Origin: Rhytidiadelphus loreus
Taxonomy: Eukaryota; Streptophyta; Bryopsida; Hypnales; Hylocomiaceae
Length of the DNA stretch: 64,000 nucleotides
Assembly (NCBI GenBank): GCA_947034895.1
Contig: OX344762.1
Location: forward strand, 2,544,501-2,608,500
Direction: 5' to 3'
Part shown: in pieces, positions 49,201 through 61,270 of the stretch
How the letters are laid out: every line of letters begins with the position of its first letter
How positions within the stretch are numbered: the first letter of the stretch is position 1
The notes under the pieces: model-generated
The model's input: only the letters and a program-made list of their open reading frames with translations
The model's database searches: none
What the model was told of the DNA's origin: nothing
Made by a program: the position numbers and the translations under genes

Positions 49201-51408
49201 GTGGAACACCCATGTTGATTGGGATGTTATCATCTTTCACCACTCCTTTGAAGTACTCCACTACTGCATCTTTGATCTTCAAAAAAATAACACATAGATT
49301 AACTTTCATCTTCTACAAAGCTAAGTGCGTGTAAATGAGGTAAAGAAAATGTTGTTTAATAAAAAAATATGAATTCAAGCAAAAAAATTTAAAACTAGAT
49401 TTTAAGCACTTACCCTAGCCCACCATATGCATCTGTTCAAGAAAGGCCCAAGGAATGTCTCCGAAACCAGCTTTGCTAGAAACTTGAGAGCCTCATGAGA
49501 AAGCAATGATGCATTCTACCACTTTAAGATCTTTGTCTTGTGATGAGGAGTAGTGTGGCAAGTAGCCACTAGTTGCAATTTCTCGAGTGTCATCTTGGGG
49601 GCTTCATTATTACTCCAATGCCTCTCAACCTGTAAAGTGAAAATACCTCTTCTAGGAATTCTAGACCATTCACGGGGTTAGTCACTACCACTAACTTCAT
49701 CATCTTCATATACAACTTGTTCGCCTTCTCTTTAGCCCCCATTCTCATGACATTTGCAATGCCGGGTTCACTTCTTGCCTCCACTGGGGTTGTCTCAATG
49801 TGTTTTTGTCTTGTAGAATCTGTTGCAACTAAAATCTTTTACTGCAATGAATTAGGTTTCATTAACAAAATATCCAATCCCCCCAACAAAAAATAGTGTA
49901 CATTAAAATATTTCCCAGAAAGAAAACTTTTACAATCAAAATCTTACCCGAAACATGAAAGTTGTAAAAACATCAGTAGGCATCAAATACCAGGTTTCCT
50001 AGTACTTGGTGCCATACACTTTTTCACCTCTGATGGTCTTAACATCTCCATGAACTTGTGCAAGGATAGAAGGCCATACTTTTGCACCATGTACAACGTA
50101 TGAACCAAGTTGGTCTTTATATAGGAGTCCTCAGTCGATCTATATTTCCATGAAGTCAATTAGAATTTGTTTTTCGAACATCTCATACCCCAAAAGTATA
50201 AAGTCAATACAAATCTACTAAAACTTATAAGTGGTTAATTTGTATGAAAATCGATTTACTTGTTTATGTCATGCATAACTTGCATGAACAACTCCACTTT
50301 ACCTTTGGTGTCAAGAACTATATAATCCACTGCCATGTGCCATACCTCCTTTGTCTAATGGAGTCTAAGGATATGACTAAGCCACGCTCTTAGACGATGG
50401 TTTCCATCACATATAAAGAGCTTAGCATTCTTCAAAAACTGCAATTCCGCATGTGAATTGACGTGCTCCATAAACTCGTGATTTGCCTTTTTCCAAAGCG
50501 GTCTCCAACTGCTCATCCCTTCATTTGTGAAATCCATGCTCTCACTTGCCTCGTTTGTGGTGGAAATATAGAGGGCGGCGGCTTCTGGTCAATACTCATG
50601 GCAAAACTCTTACTTCAGCTTTTTTATGTCGTAGGCCAATGTTGGTTGGACCATTGGCATCGCTACTAGCTTGCACAAAGGGATAGAAAACCGGAATAGC
50701 TCATACTATAAAAGGCATAAAATTTAATGACAAGATGATTAAATGCTCTAAATTAAAATAACCTACACTCAATAGGTCTCTATTAAACATGTGGTGATCT
50801 ACTAACTCTCAATAGATAGCAATTCCAATCCACAGGAATCAACATCAACATCCTCATTCTCATCTAAACTAAGGTGGATTATCACTACTTCATGCCTGCC
50901 TATAGGGGTGTTGGTTGCACAACTACAAAATATATTAATATTGTCACCAATTGAAGCGCATGACTTGCTTGATGAGCTATACTCTGTCTCAGAGCTCTCA
51001 TCTGAGAAAACATGTGCCTTCCATTTCCGGAATTGAGGGGCTCAAATATGACTAGCCACAAATTCTTCTTCTAACTGGTCAACTGCACGATCAGCAACAT
51101 CCATGATATCATTGAAGCTTACCAGATCAAGGTCATCATCTTCATCACCCAATTTGTCACTGGAAATCTCAATGTCAGTATTTGCCTTGGTTAGTGCCTT
51201 AGTGGCAACTTCAGCTGAGATGGTTCTGCTACATCACTTATATGGACTATGCCATCTTGAACCATGACTGGTGAAGCATGAGCTCTATTTCCACTGTCTA
51301 ACTGTATTTGCAAGCAAAAAACAAAGTACATTAGTACTTCAAGGCCTAACAAGATTTTGATTTGCACGCGAATGGAAGATCTTCAAGTTGTTCAATGGTA
51401 GAGACCAT
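46248..51408 (-). pseudogene. Decayed gene joining a ParB-like domain and a beta-class amino-methyltransferase
   Basis: Exons on the minus strand with GT-AG borders: first exon with ATG at 51,406-51,408; then 51,301-50,805; 50,705-50,260; about 50,200-49,948; 49,841-49,414; 49,276-49,060; about 48,435-47,721; 47,617-47,273; 47,184-46,911; 46,819-46,613; 46,522-46,248. In order the product has an acidic N-terminus; a ParB/sulfiredoxin-like block, FICDGNHRLRAWLSHI then VDYIVLDTKGKV (about 50,430-50,290); a lysine/glutamate-rich helix (about 48,000-48,150); DLIFFNCPENLHVLG (about 47,535-47,580), like methyltransferase motif IV; and finally RDVVLDCSVAT plus ASIIACRGTGHH and VVLEED (46,920-46,750), like motif I and the following acidic strand end. 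Motif IV before I is the beta-class order. About ten TAG, two TAA and three TGA plus a few frameshifts inactivate it. Substrate is unknown. ParB-methylase fusions are known in phages and bacteria; that link is inference. Confidence 0.6.
48651..48960 (+). repeat. Diverged direct repeat within an intron of the methyltransferase-like gene
   Basis: ATCCGACTAAGGTCTTAGAGG..GACCCCCAACT at 48,652 is repeated about 227 bp later as ATCCGACTATGGTCTTGAAGG..GACCCCCAACT at 48,879. It lies between the exons ending at 49,060 and starting at about 48,435. Confidence 0.7.
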
Positions 51409-51410
51409 CA

Positions 51411-51413
51411 CAT
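51411..51413. repeat. CACTA target-site duplication, left (CAT)
   Basis: Matches CAT at 54,378-54,380 on the other side of the element. Confidence 0.75.
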
Positions 51414-51479
51414 CACTACAATAAAAACAGTGTTTTATGACTGCAAAATATGATTGTAGTCAGTCGTAAATCAAAAAAT

Positions 51480-52200
51480 ATGACTCACGTAGAAAACACT
51501 GTAGATGACTCGGAATATGACTAAGTTCAGTCATTACTGACGAGTCTCTTTGGACATCAGTTATATTGGCAACCATATGGGTTTGGGGGTATAATTAGCC
51601 ATAATTAGCTATGTTTTTGCCAACATGGCATATATGTTGACTAGCCCTAGAGGCTTGATTTTTCTTGAGCTACCCGAGCAAGGAAAAAAAAATCCTACGT
51701 GGCATGTGATTATTTGTAGTTATATTTTTGGCTGACGTGGAATATAACTGCAATGAGTCATATTTTGGCTGATATGGAATATGACTGTGGTGAGTCATAT
51801 TTTGGTTGACATGGAATATGACTGCAGTAAGTCATATTTTGGTTGACGTAGAATATAATTGTGGTGAGTCATATTTTGGTTGACGTAGAATATGACTACG
51901 GTGAGTCATATTTTGGTTGATGTGGGATACAACTTTGTACAGTCATATTTTCTACTAATGTAGGAATGACTCTCATGAGTCATATTTTTGAATGATGTGG
52001 AATATGATTCTTATGAGTCATATTTTTTTGTTGATGTGAAATATGACTCTTGTGAGTCATATTTTTACTAATGTGGGAAATGATTTTTATAAGTCATATT
52101 TTTTAATGATGTGGAATATGACTCACCTGAGTCATATTTTATTGATGTGAAATATGACTCTTGTGAGTTATATTTTTGGTTGATGTAATAAATTGCAGTC
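51480..52200 (+). repeat. 37-bp subterminal tandem repeats of the CACTA element
   Basis: GAGTCATATTTTGGTTGACG followed by TGGAATATGACTGTGGT recurs with a 37-bp step (for example GTCAT at 51,757, 51,794 and 51,831), degenerating to the right. Each unit carries the palindromic pair AATATGACT / AGTCATATT. Confidence 0.85.
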
Positions 52201-52502
52201 ATATTTTGAAGTGCATTAATATGAGCATTGTATGACTAGAGCTAGTATATTTTGGTCAATATATATTATGAAATGTAACTCAAGCAAGTGATATTCCGGA
52301 TGATTGAGAATCACATTTTTAAAATTTGTGTACGTGGTTTGTGATTGGAGTGATTGAGGTCCAAAATAGCTTCAATTATAAATTACAATCACATTTTATA
52401 TGCATTTTAAATGAACATGATACATTGAAATCATACATCAAGATGATTTAACAATTTAATTAAAGACTTCATGTAGTTAAAAATGAATACATATGATTTT
52501 AG

Positions 52503-52503
<1 letters not shown>

Positions 52504-52585
<82 letters not shown>
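52504..52585. repeat. (TA)n microsatellite, about 41 repeats
   Basis: Uninterrupted TA dinucleotides inside the CACTA element; able to form a perfect hairpin and likely length-polymorphic. Confidence 0.97.
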
Positions 52586-52587
<2 letters not shown>

Positions 52588-53469
52588 AGATAATCATATT
52601 GGAGAGGGAGAATGCAAGAAGAAATGCAACTCTCTTCATTGACATTTATTAGTCACTAATATAAAACACATAAATCATAATGAATCATTCACACAATCCA
52701 ATAAGGTCTATACTCCTTACAATAATGTGAAGATGGTTGTCTTGGGTTGCAAGTAGCCTCTAGTGATTTTGTTTCAGTTTTTGATGCCTGCATATACAAT
52801 TAAAGAAATGGGAGGTGAATTTTTAGTGCATGAACAACAAAGCTCAATCTTCAAAGGCTTACAACAACACAAAGTATGTAGCTCAAGTTTAACCCTGGAG
52901 CACTCCAACGTCCATTTTCTGGACGATGAATAGATTTAGATCCTTGTTTCTCTCTCATTTCTGCTTGGATGAAAGTCATCCTAATTTTTGGTGATATTTT
53001 ACCAAGTTGTTGTCCTATCCATCAGTTGGATTTGGTGTTACTAGAATATATACATTTCTAAAATTACAAATGTGGAAGTATGTCAAATGGTCAATTTGCA
53101 TTGACTTTAGTTCAAAACTAGATGTGCAAAAATGAGGTCAAAGATGTAAAGGTCACAAAATTTTCAAAAAATCACCATATGAAGAGAACCTTATTTCAAA
53201 TCCATTCCAACAAGTTTTACTCAAAAAATGATAATATTTTACTTGTAATTGAATTTAGAAGGAATTCTGAAATTTTCTTTTCAAAATTTATAGAAAAAGA
53301 TTGGTGATAGCATTAGTAGATCTAACCATATGGATAGAATTTAAAAATCAAAATCTACAGCTTTTATTTGTATACCAATTCCAAAATATTCTTCCAAATT
53401 GTAGTTTATAATGTTTTTTCTCAAATCGTCAATTTTGGAGATGAATCCAGACGTTTAGGGGTTAAAGTA

Positions 53470-53960
53470 GGTAGAATAAGAATGGTTTAGAGGAAACAAG
53501 AAGAAAAAATGGGCAAGTATTAAGAGATAACAACAAGAAAGAGTTAAAATGTAACAAAAAACAAAAAGAAACAAGAAGCAACAACTAAGACACAACAAAA
53601 AACAAGAGTTAAGGTGCAACAAGAAGAAACAAGAAACAAAAGGAAAAAAAACAAGAACTAAGAAGAAGAAAGAGTTAAAATGCAAGATAAACACAAAATT
53701 TAGATGCAACAACAAGAAACAAGAAGCATGAACTAAAAAGCAACAAGAGGCAAGAATTAAGATGCAACAAAAAACAACAACTAAGAAACAAAAGTAACAA
53801 ATAACAAGTAAGAGCTAAGAGACAACAAAAGGCAAAAAAGAAGAACCAAGAGACAACAAGAGCTAAGAGACAACAAAAGGCAAGGAAGAAGAACCAAAAG
53901 ACAACAAGTAAGAGCTAAGAGACAACAAAAAGCAAGGAAGAAGAGCCAAAGAAGTGGTGG
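53470..53960 (+). repeat. Purine-rich AACAAGAA low-complexity tract
   Basis: Irregular AACAAGAAGCAACA-type repeats over about 490 bp, with better-conserved GAGCTAAGAGACAACAAAAG units at 53,810-53,930. Two copies of GGCTAGGGTTTCAA..CCCTAAAAAAGTGA follow at 53,950-54,020. The long minus-strand frame here is low complexity, not a gene. Confidence 0.8.
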
Positions 53961-54893
53961 CTAGGGTTTCAACACCCTAAAAAAGTGACGGCTAGGGTTT
54001 CAAAACCCTAAAAAAGTGACGGCTAGGATTTCAAAATTCTAAATAATGGCTTGTCCATATTTTGGGGGGATTGCCCGTATTTTTCTTGGGCTACCCGAAA
54101 CAAAAAAAGTTTCACTACTATGAAAATATGACTGAAAATATGATTGACAAAATATGACTCAATGTTCCCCAAACATGTTTCCTATGAAATTATTTGGTAT
54201 TTTCAATGGCCGTATAGTATACGCTTGTGAAGTACAAGGCCCCAAAATGACTAGCAGTCATATTTTGTAGTCATATTTCTCCCCAAGGTCTTGGCCTTCA
54301 AAAATATGACCGCAACTAGTCGCCAGTCATACTCAGTCATATTTTTGCAGTCATAAAACATTGCTTTTGTTGTAGTGCATGGGAGTTCTATCCTGGAAGT
54401 GTTAGAAGATGGAAAATTTTGATAGTATTGAAACAAATTCAAATGGATTTTAATTCTCTACTAAGGTAGGACGCTTTGAAATGAAGCGAGTATTAAAAAT
54501 GGATATGAAATGAATAAATGGTAGTATATAAATTGACCTCCATAGTCATTGAATGAATAAAGGAAAAAAACATTTTTAATTGCAAGAGCCAATCATTCTC
54601 TTTGCTACCATTTATTTTTAGAAGTTGCAAGTGAATGGTACATGGAAGACCTAGAGACATTAATAGGGACCTAAAAAAAAATCCATTGAAAATCCATAAG
54701 TAAAAAAAAATGCTTCAAAAAATATGAAACCACTTGTGTTAGATTCCTCTTCTATTTTTCATCGTCTGATAAGGATTGCATTACAACACCATTGCGGATA
54801 GGGTAGAGTACTATATACCTAAGTTATAAAACAATTTAACCAAAAAGAATATCGTACATTAGCAAAAATTTGGATATAACTTTTGTAATTTTC

Positions 54894-55135
54894 AATATTT
54901 AATCATAAAATCTGTAATCTGTAATTAAAAGAGTGAAATATAAAATTAACAATATTAAATATTAAATCATAAAATCTGTAATCTGTAATTAAAAGAGTGA
55001 AATATAAAAATTAACAATATTAAATATTAAATCATAAAATCTGTAATCTGTAATTAAAAGAGTGAAATATAGAAATTAACAATATTAAATATTAAATCAT
55101 AAAATCTGTAATTTGTAATCTTGAATTAAGAGACT
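54894..55135 (+). repeat. 65-bp tandem repeat, about 3.5 copies
   Basis: AATCATAAAATCTGTAATCT begins near 54,901, 54,965, 55,030 and 55,095, with ATTAAAAGAGTGAAATATA in each unit. Confidence 0.9.
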
Positions 55136-55363
55136 CAAATATTAAATTTAATCATATTAAATATTAAATTAAAAGAATAAAATTTTAAATGAAATAAATG
55201 AAATCATAAATTAAAAGAATAAAATATAAAACATTATTATATTCAATATTCAATATAATTGTTTATAAAAAATTAAATATTAAAAAATTAAAATTAAAAA
55301 TACTTATACAACCAATACAAAGTACAGACTTATCCAAATCTCAATATCAAAATAATAGACAGA

Positions 55364-55470
55364 ACTCACTCTGTTTTCACCTTATCTAGCACCAAAACTC
55401 ACTCTGGAGACACCTTATCCAGCACTCGAACTCAATCTGGAGACACCATATCCAGCACCCAAACTCAATC
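55364..55470 (+). repeat. 33-bp tandem repeat
   Basis: ACTCACTCTGGAGACACCTT and variants start at 55,397, 55,430 and 55,463, with TATCCAGCAC in each unit. Looser GATCCAGGACCA-type repeats continue to about 55,790. Confidence 0.75.
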
Positions 55471-56774
55471 AAATCCTAAACTCCAGATTCATCCAGAGAC
55501 ACTTCATATTCTTGGATCAACTGGAACTAAACTTTCACCCGATCTCCTGATCCATGACCAAGCACTGAGCACCCCAAGGATCGATTTAGATTACGAACTT
55601 GAACTCCTGATCCAGGACCACGCAGAAAATCACCCAAGATTGATCCAGATGACGAACCTAAACTTTTGATCTAGGACCATTTAATCAAGCACTCCAAGAT
55701 TGATCTAGATCACAAATCTGAATTACAAATCTAAGACCATGAACTGAAGCACTCCAAGATCACGAACCCCAACTCGATCCAGATCACAAATCCCAACTCT
55801 CGAAATCCTTTTCCAGCACCTGAACCAAGAGTCGACATTCCATTCCTATTTTGCTATCATAATCCAATGTAAGAGCAATCACTACTATTGCACGGAGGTG
55901 ATGTTAAAAGCATTTCATTCTATTAAGCAAAATAGGAATGGAATGTTGACTCTTGGTTTCGGATCATAACATAATGTCAAGTGCTTGTAGAAGTGGCATT
56001 GCCCAGTTTTGTGTGGCCTCTGTCATGTACGAAAGAGCATAGGCGACTTTATCGGCATCAGAACTATAAGTGCGTGGCTTACCTCGAAATACCAACCGCA
56101 ATTGCGCACATAAAAACAACTGAATGTCAATTTAGACATCAAAAAAAATCCGTCAGAAAAAATCAGGGCTCGTCACAAAAAACATGGGTTTCTTATAGTG
56201 GGATGAAGTTTATAACCCAAAATGGATGAAACTTGGAAGTGTTCATCCAACCAAGTTGAAACTTAGGATTTAGCTAGAAAATAGGGAGTCAGGTCCGTAG
56301 GTCAAATTTCACCTTCAATTGGAATTAGGAACCCATAGAAAACCATGGATGAAGTTTGATAGCCACATAGTCAAAATTTCATCCGCTCATAGCGGTTCAC
56401 CAGAGAGTCCAAATTAGACGAGTTTTAGGTTTTTAGAGAGTACGTGAGATAAGCTACTACTTTAGGATGATAGAGTAGACTTTAGAAGTAGGAACCATAG
56501 AAACATAGCGTAGCATAGTAGCTGACTTAGGAGTCATTTGGAACCACAGTTAGAGAGTCCCAATTAGAAAATTAGCAGAAGATCCATTGCTTGGAAGGCA
56601 CAATGGATTGACGCTTAGACACTCATTAGAATAGAAACCTACCATAGAACTAGGACCTGGTTGTGTTCGCCGATTTACCAAGGGTGGGTAAATAAACACC
56701 CACAACGGGCCAGTTTGGAGCGATCCAGCTTGCTCAGACTGAACCAGGAGTACAACGATATCCAAAACTAAAGA

Positions 56775-56950
56775 TGAGCAGGCTTGTTAAGCCTCCGATT
56801 GCTCAGGCGTTACGGTTTCAATGGTCAAGCTTGAGCAGACGTAGTAGGAGCAACGTTATTCAGCATTCAAACAAATCTTGTTGAACCTCCGATTTCTCAG
56901 GCGTTACGTTTTAAACGCTCAATCTTACTCAGAGGAACTAGGAGCAACAA
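56775..56950 (+). repeat. About 96-bp direct duplication
   Basis: CTTGTTAAGCCTCCGATTGC at 56,781 and CTTGTTGAACCTCCGATTTC at about 56,877 begin similar units that share TCAGGCGTTACG and GGAGCAAC. Confidence 0.75.
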
Positions 56951-57059
56951 CATTTAGCATGCAAGCGAATCTTAGTAAGCGGGTCCTCATCTTCTTCAGC
57001 CGTTACAACGAGCAAGTTTGAAAACAATGAAGAAACCAATCATCAATGCACCTAACTAA

Positions 57060-59299
57060 AATTTTTACTTGGATTTTTGAACGAGGAGATTTGGCCAAGC
57101 TTTTTGGCTGCTGCATAGACGAATCCTCACGTGAGCGACTTCATAGGTTCATCTTCATATTGTCCTTCTAAACGCACCACAAATCAAAGAATTAGAATAC
57201 CTTTGTACACAGTGGCACATAGATTTGGGAAAGGTGGTGAGAAAATGCGCTTGCATGAAGACGGAATCCATGCACTCAAAGTCCTAGGCACATGGAGTTG
57301 GGAATGGAATGTTTCCATTTTTGTCTTCAGTAGTGGCCATCTAGTCCTCGATCCGATAATAGAAATGAATCCAGTCACTTTCCATCTAGATCAGTCGTTT
57401 GATCCAGATATCTCATAGTTCTATTTGATAGAGCCAATACATTAATTCATCCTTATTGGTTGATGCAACATTCAAATTTATCTTGTTGATTATCCAGCAC
57501 ACAATTCATCCTTGTTGGTTGACTCATCCAAGTATTTCACAAAGATGACACTTGGTACTTTTAGTTTTAGTATTGGATTATCTCATAGACCTGTTGGACC
57601 TCTTGGATTACTAATCTCACGACTCTTACATCATTGATCTGATGAATCTTATGGATCTCTCTGGAAAAAAAGATAAATATTATAAAATTAATAACCGTCA
57701 AACCTTAAAGAGGATGTAATAACATTATTAGCATTAAAATTCAAATAGAAAAAAAAAATCATGTACAAGCCCTTACCCATAGAATTGAACCTTGTCTTCG
57801 ATCACCATCTAAAATCTATAGTATGGTTGCAACTCTATTGCAAATGGAAAACAAAATTTGAAATATAATCCATCTTCCTAAACAGTCCAAGACCTAAGCA
57901 AAGAAATGAGAGCTCGAAGGACTTAAATTTGGAAAGGCATCGGAAAGTGTTGCATTGTGAACATCAATAGTACCTTGTGAATCCTCTTATATTTTGAACT
58001 TCATCATTCTCATGTCCGGCACTCTCTCCACCTCCATAGCGAAGAATTCTACACGGATCACCAAGTGTTGTATTTGTTGTCTTAGACACTATCTTCCTTG
58101 CTCATATCATCCTTAATCACACAAGGGCCTTACTAGATGAGAAATATATCAACCTCAACTTTCTAAAGGGTTTTTGTCGTACGCGCAGTCGGTAGTAAGC
58201 ACTCTTAACCACAACCACGTGGTAAGATGACACGAAATATTGTCCCAAGGAACCCCAGAGGATGTTCTAAACTCCTTCTTGTTCGGTTTAATGATAATCA
58301 CTCCAAATCTCACTCCTTTTCCCGGATTCTACTACTTTCCAGACTTACTACCGGATCCGGATCTCACCCGTCACCAGATCCGTAAATCCCAACCGGTTTG
58401 TTGTACCTCTATTTTACCCTCAGGGTGTCCTCACTTACTCTTTTACGAGGGGTAGGGACATCACCACTCCTTGTTCTCACCCAAACTCTAACTTCCTAAT
58501 GACACGGACACACAAATACTTTCCGTTATAAACAAGGTCCGGACTAGTCCACTCTCACAACTTCCGGAATGCTCACTCCAAGATTAGGTCACTCAGAATA
58601 CAACCCGTCCCTCCTTACTACAATGACAGATACAGAACCACCCGGAAACTGAGAGGGGGTCTGGTACTTTGGTACTAGGACTTGGACTTGATCCGTAGGG
58701 CGGCAGACCTTCCGGGTTAGCGGGGAGTTTTCACAGGCGGTTGCTTATCTCCACACAGAACCCTCCCCGGCCTTTCGGACTCGCACCCACACCACTAACT
58801 TCCAGATTACGCACATCTCCTCCTTCACAATTCTAAATCCCTTCCCTAGACTCACACTGTTTTAACAGTTCCGGTAGAACCCTAAATCCGGATTCCTTCC
58901 TACCACTTCTCTACTCTTCAACCCAAACCTTCAAAATATATATGCCCCTAACACCCTTATACATACAAGCAAAAGCAAAGCAAGGACACAAATGAAAAAC
59001 TCAGACAATAAGTAAAAAGACAAAATATACCAAAACATATATTACTGCTTAGAAAATGGAATAGCAAGAAAAGGAATGAGGGACCACATGCGGGCCCTCC
59101 CTTTTAAAAGAAAACTACATGTCGGAAATCTCGCGATAAGAATTACTCCGTCCAATCCTAAACTGCCCTGAAAATCCGGGAGGATCAGATAACTGAATAA
59201 AAGCCTAGAAATCCGGGATCCGGGTTCTACATGAAGACCCGAAATCCGGTCATTACAAAATAAATAACTGCCAAAACAACTAGTATAACTTTAAACTAC
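57060..59299. other. Intergenic, no gene recognised
   Basis: Includes a 95-codon plus-strand frame at 57,131 with no family resemblance and TTCATCCTTGTTGGTTGA-type duplications at 57,440-57,530. From about 58,240 the sequence is richer in CCGGAT motifs and may be the 3' part of the transposon-related unit whose coding frame starts at 61,165. Confidence 0.35.
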
Positions 59300-61165
59300 C
59301 TATTTACCCTTCTGCGGCTTCTTGGAACTGTTATCAAACCCTAACTGCTCCTGAGTGTTTGGCTTCCCTTGTGGTGTCCAGAGGGACGCCTAGGTGATAA
59401 TCAAGGTCTTCCGGGGTGGAAGACTATCCGACTCCGTGTCATCCATATGAACCAGAGATTTGTCCACCTTGTCCAGGGATTTCGGATCTTCCTCCACCTC
59501 CTCTGAAATCTCTATGGGGATAGGAGCTGGTTTAGGAGTTGGGTCGGGTAGAGGAGTCTCTATATCCTTGAACTATTCCAAATGAGTGCGTGACGGATTT
59601 TGCACAAGTTCAATCCAGGCATCCAGACTACTCCGGACTGGCATCCCTGTATCCGTAAGTGGGGCACTCTGTCCTCCGGTCACAATATTGATCAAAGATC
59701 CAAAGTGCCCCGTACGCTTTGCTGGTGAGACTTCCAGGTGTGTCGTTGGAATTCCAATGATGTCCGGAAGTTCCAGAAAGCCGCCAAAGTCCAGTGGCTT
59801 GTTCAAGTCCATGGTTGCCGCCAGTGCCCGGAACTCCTTCAAAGATGTCTCCATCCGTCCGGCCATCTCCACCATAATCCGGACGATCTTGGTGTTAGTG
59901 AAGGGTGCGGAATATTTCTTCATCTCGTCGTAGAGAGATGCCTTGGAGTATAGGTCGACTGGGCTCACGATCCACTTCTGGAAAGTTTGCATCGCACGGT
60001 AGGCCTTTTGGACCGCCTATTGTGACTGGTGCAGCTCCCCTTCTGTCCAGTTGAGCTTGGTAGTCAGCTCCTCCCATTCCCTCTGCAGGTTCTGGATTTC
60101 CGTCCTCATATCGTCCCACTCCTTCTCCGGAGGTAGCGCTTTGAGCACTTCCACTAGCTTTTCCGGATTGCACTGCATAACATCCGCCAACCTCAACATG
60201 ATGTCGACGAGCGGGTCATGGTACATCTTTGCGGTCCGGATCCACTCTTCTCCGGCATTGAAGAAGTGCGGTCCTTCCCAGGTCTTCAGATCCTGCGTGA
60301 GGGAGGGTCCCGCAAGTTTACCTCGGGAAGCCGGATCCATAGACTTCCATCTCTGGCTCGCGGATGCCTCCTCCCGATCCTCCTTCTCTTCCTTTTCTTC
60401 CTGTATCACCTTCTCTTCCGGCTCCACCTTTTCCTCCTTCACTTCCAGTTTGTTGTCCTCGTCCTCTTTGTCTGACTCCTGGGTCTCCAGATCTTTGTCA
60501 TCCGAGCAGTTGCATTGCAGCATCACCAACCTGATTTCGTAATCCGTCAACTCATCTTTCGTCAGTAGCTCCCGATGCTGGTACATGTGGAGCATGTAGG
60601 TGCTAAGCGGGTTCGGCTTATTCTTCGCCAGATTCCCGGTACACCTTCCCATGACGCTCGCCATGACCTTCCTCCAGTGCACGAGTCGGTCCTAGAGTCC
60701 CCCGAAGATGGTGTTGGCCATCGTCACCGTAACCTGGGAACTCTTATCTGGATATAGTATCAACAACAGGAACTGGAGCAGCCGCTTGTGTCGCTCGTCC
60801 TAGCAGTCCTTGATCAAGTACCTCTCCTTCGCGTGTGGTGGGTTCAAGAACTTATGCAGGTGGTACTGATCCGTTCGTCTTGCAAAGTTGTCTCCGTATG
60901 CCAGAAATCCGTAAACTTCCGCCTAGACTTACTCCGTCCACTGGTCCGGATGTCCGCGTACTGTCCAGTCATACTGGTTCGGTGCGCCCTCAGCCAACTC
61001 CCTCAGAACCTCATCACTTTGGACGTTCCAAGGCTTCTTCAAAAAACCTACACACCCTAGCACCTTCAAGTCGTCCTCTAACTGCCTCAAGTGGGCCGAA
61101 TCCGTAGGAATGACCGGACTGATCTTCCGGGCTGCTACTGTATACCATGTACTAACCACCGCCAT
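59300..61165 (-). pseudogene. Transposon-associated protein frame, interrupted only by TAG/TAA
   Basis: A single 621-codon frame runs from ATG at 61,163-61,165 to TAG at 59,300-59,302. Internal stops are TAA (60,929) and TAG (60,923, 60,800, 60,692, 60,017, 59,573, 59,390); there is no TGA and no frameshift. Visible parts: N-terminal WTE...AEVYGFLAYGDN, then LQFLLLILYPDKSSQVTVTM with ANTIFGGL, NKPNPLSTYMLHMY, a Glu/Lys-rich acidic stretch of about 50 residues (near 60,400-60,470), a coiled-coil-like EKEWDDMRTEIQNLQREWEE, and a Pro/Glu-rich C-terminus. This resembles a family repeated in transposon-rich plant genomes, possibly a gag-like or plant-mobile-type accessory protein; no enzymatic motif is visible and no function can be assigned. 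Confidence 0.5.
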
Positions 61166-61270
61166 CCATCTCACCTCTCCTATCTTCGTAACCCTAACTC
61201 ACCACACTTTCTCTCACTAACAGCCAGATGCGGAGCAACTGAAAGAGGGCGAGAAATGAGGAGGTGAGGG

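Larger units (their letters stand above)
51414..54377. mobile_element. Non-autonomous CACTA (En/Spm-like) element, 2,964 bp
   Basis: The left end CACTACAATAAAAACAGTGT and the reverse complement of the right end, CACTACAACAAAAGCAATGT, match and continue together through TTTATGACTGCAAAA, about 38 bp with few mismatches. The 3-bp CAT duplication flanks it. Subterminal AATATGACT/AGTCATATT repeats fill the left third and recur near the right end (54,120-54,350), as is typical for CACTA transposase binding regions. The interior holds a TA microsatellite and purine-rich low-complexity DNA, with no transposase frame. It sits immediately upstream of the start codon of the ParB/methyltransferase-like gene. 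Confidence 0.85.

Noticed and set aside
53455..53715. 86-codon minus-strand hydrophobic frame
   Set aside because: It is the complement of the AACAAGAA purine tract; leucine/phenylalanine richness is compositional.
59300..61165. Alternative nuclear code with TAG/TAA read as glutamine
   Set aside because: The intact FZR gene ends with TAA exactly after the conserved IR tail and uses CAG/CAA throughout, and other relic genes contain TGA and frameshifts. Transposon decay explains the pattern better.
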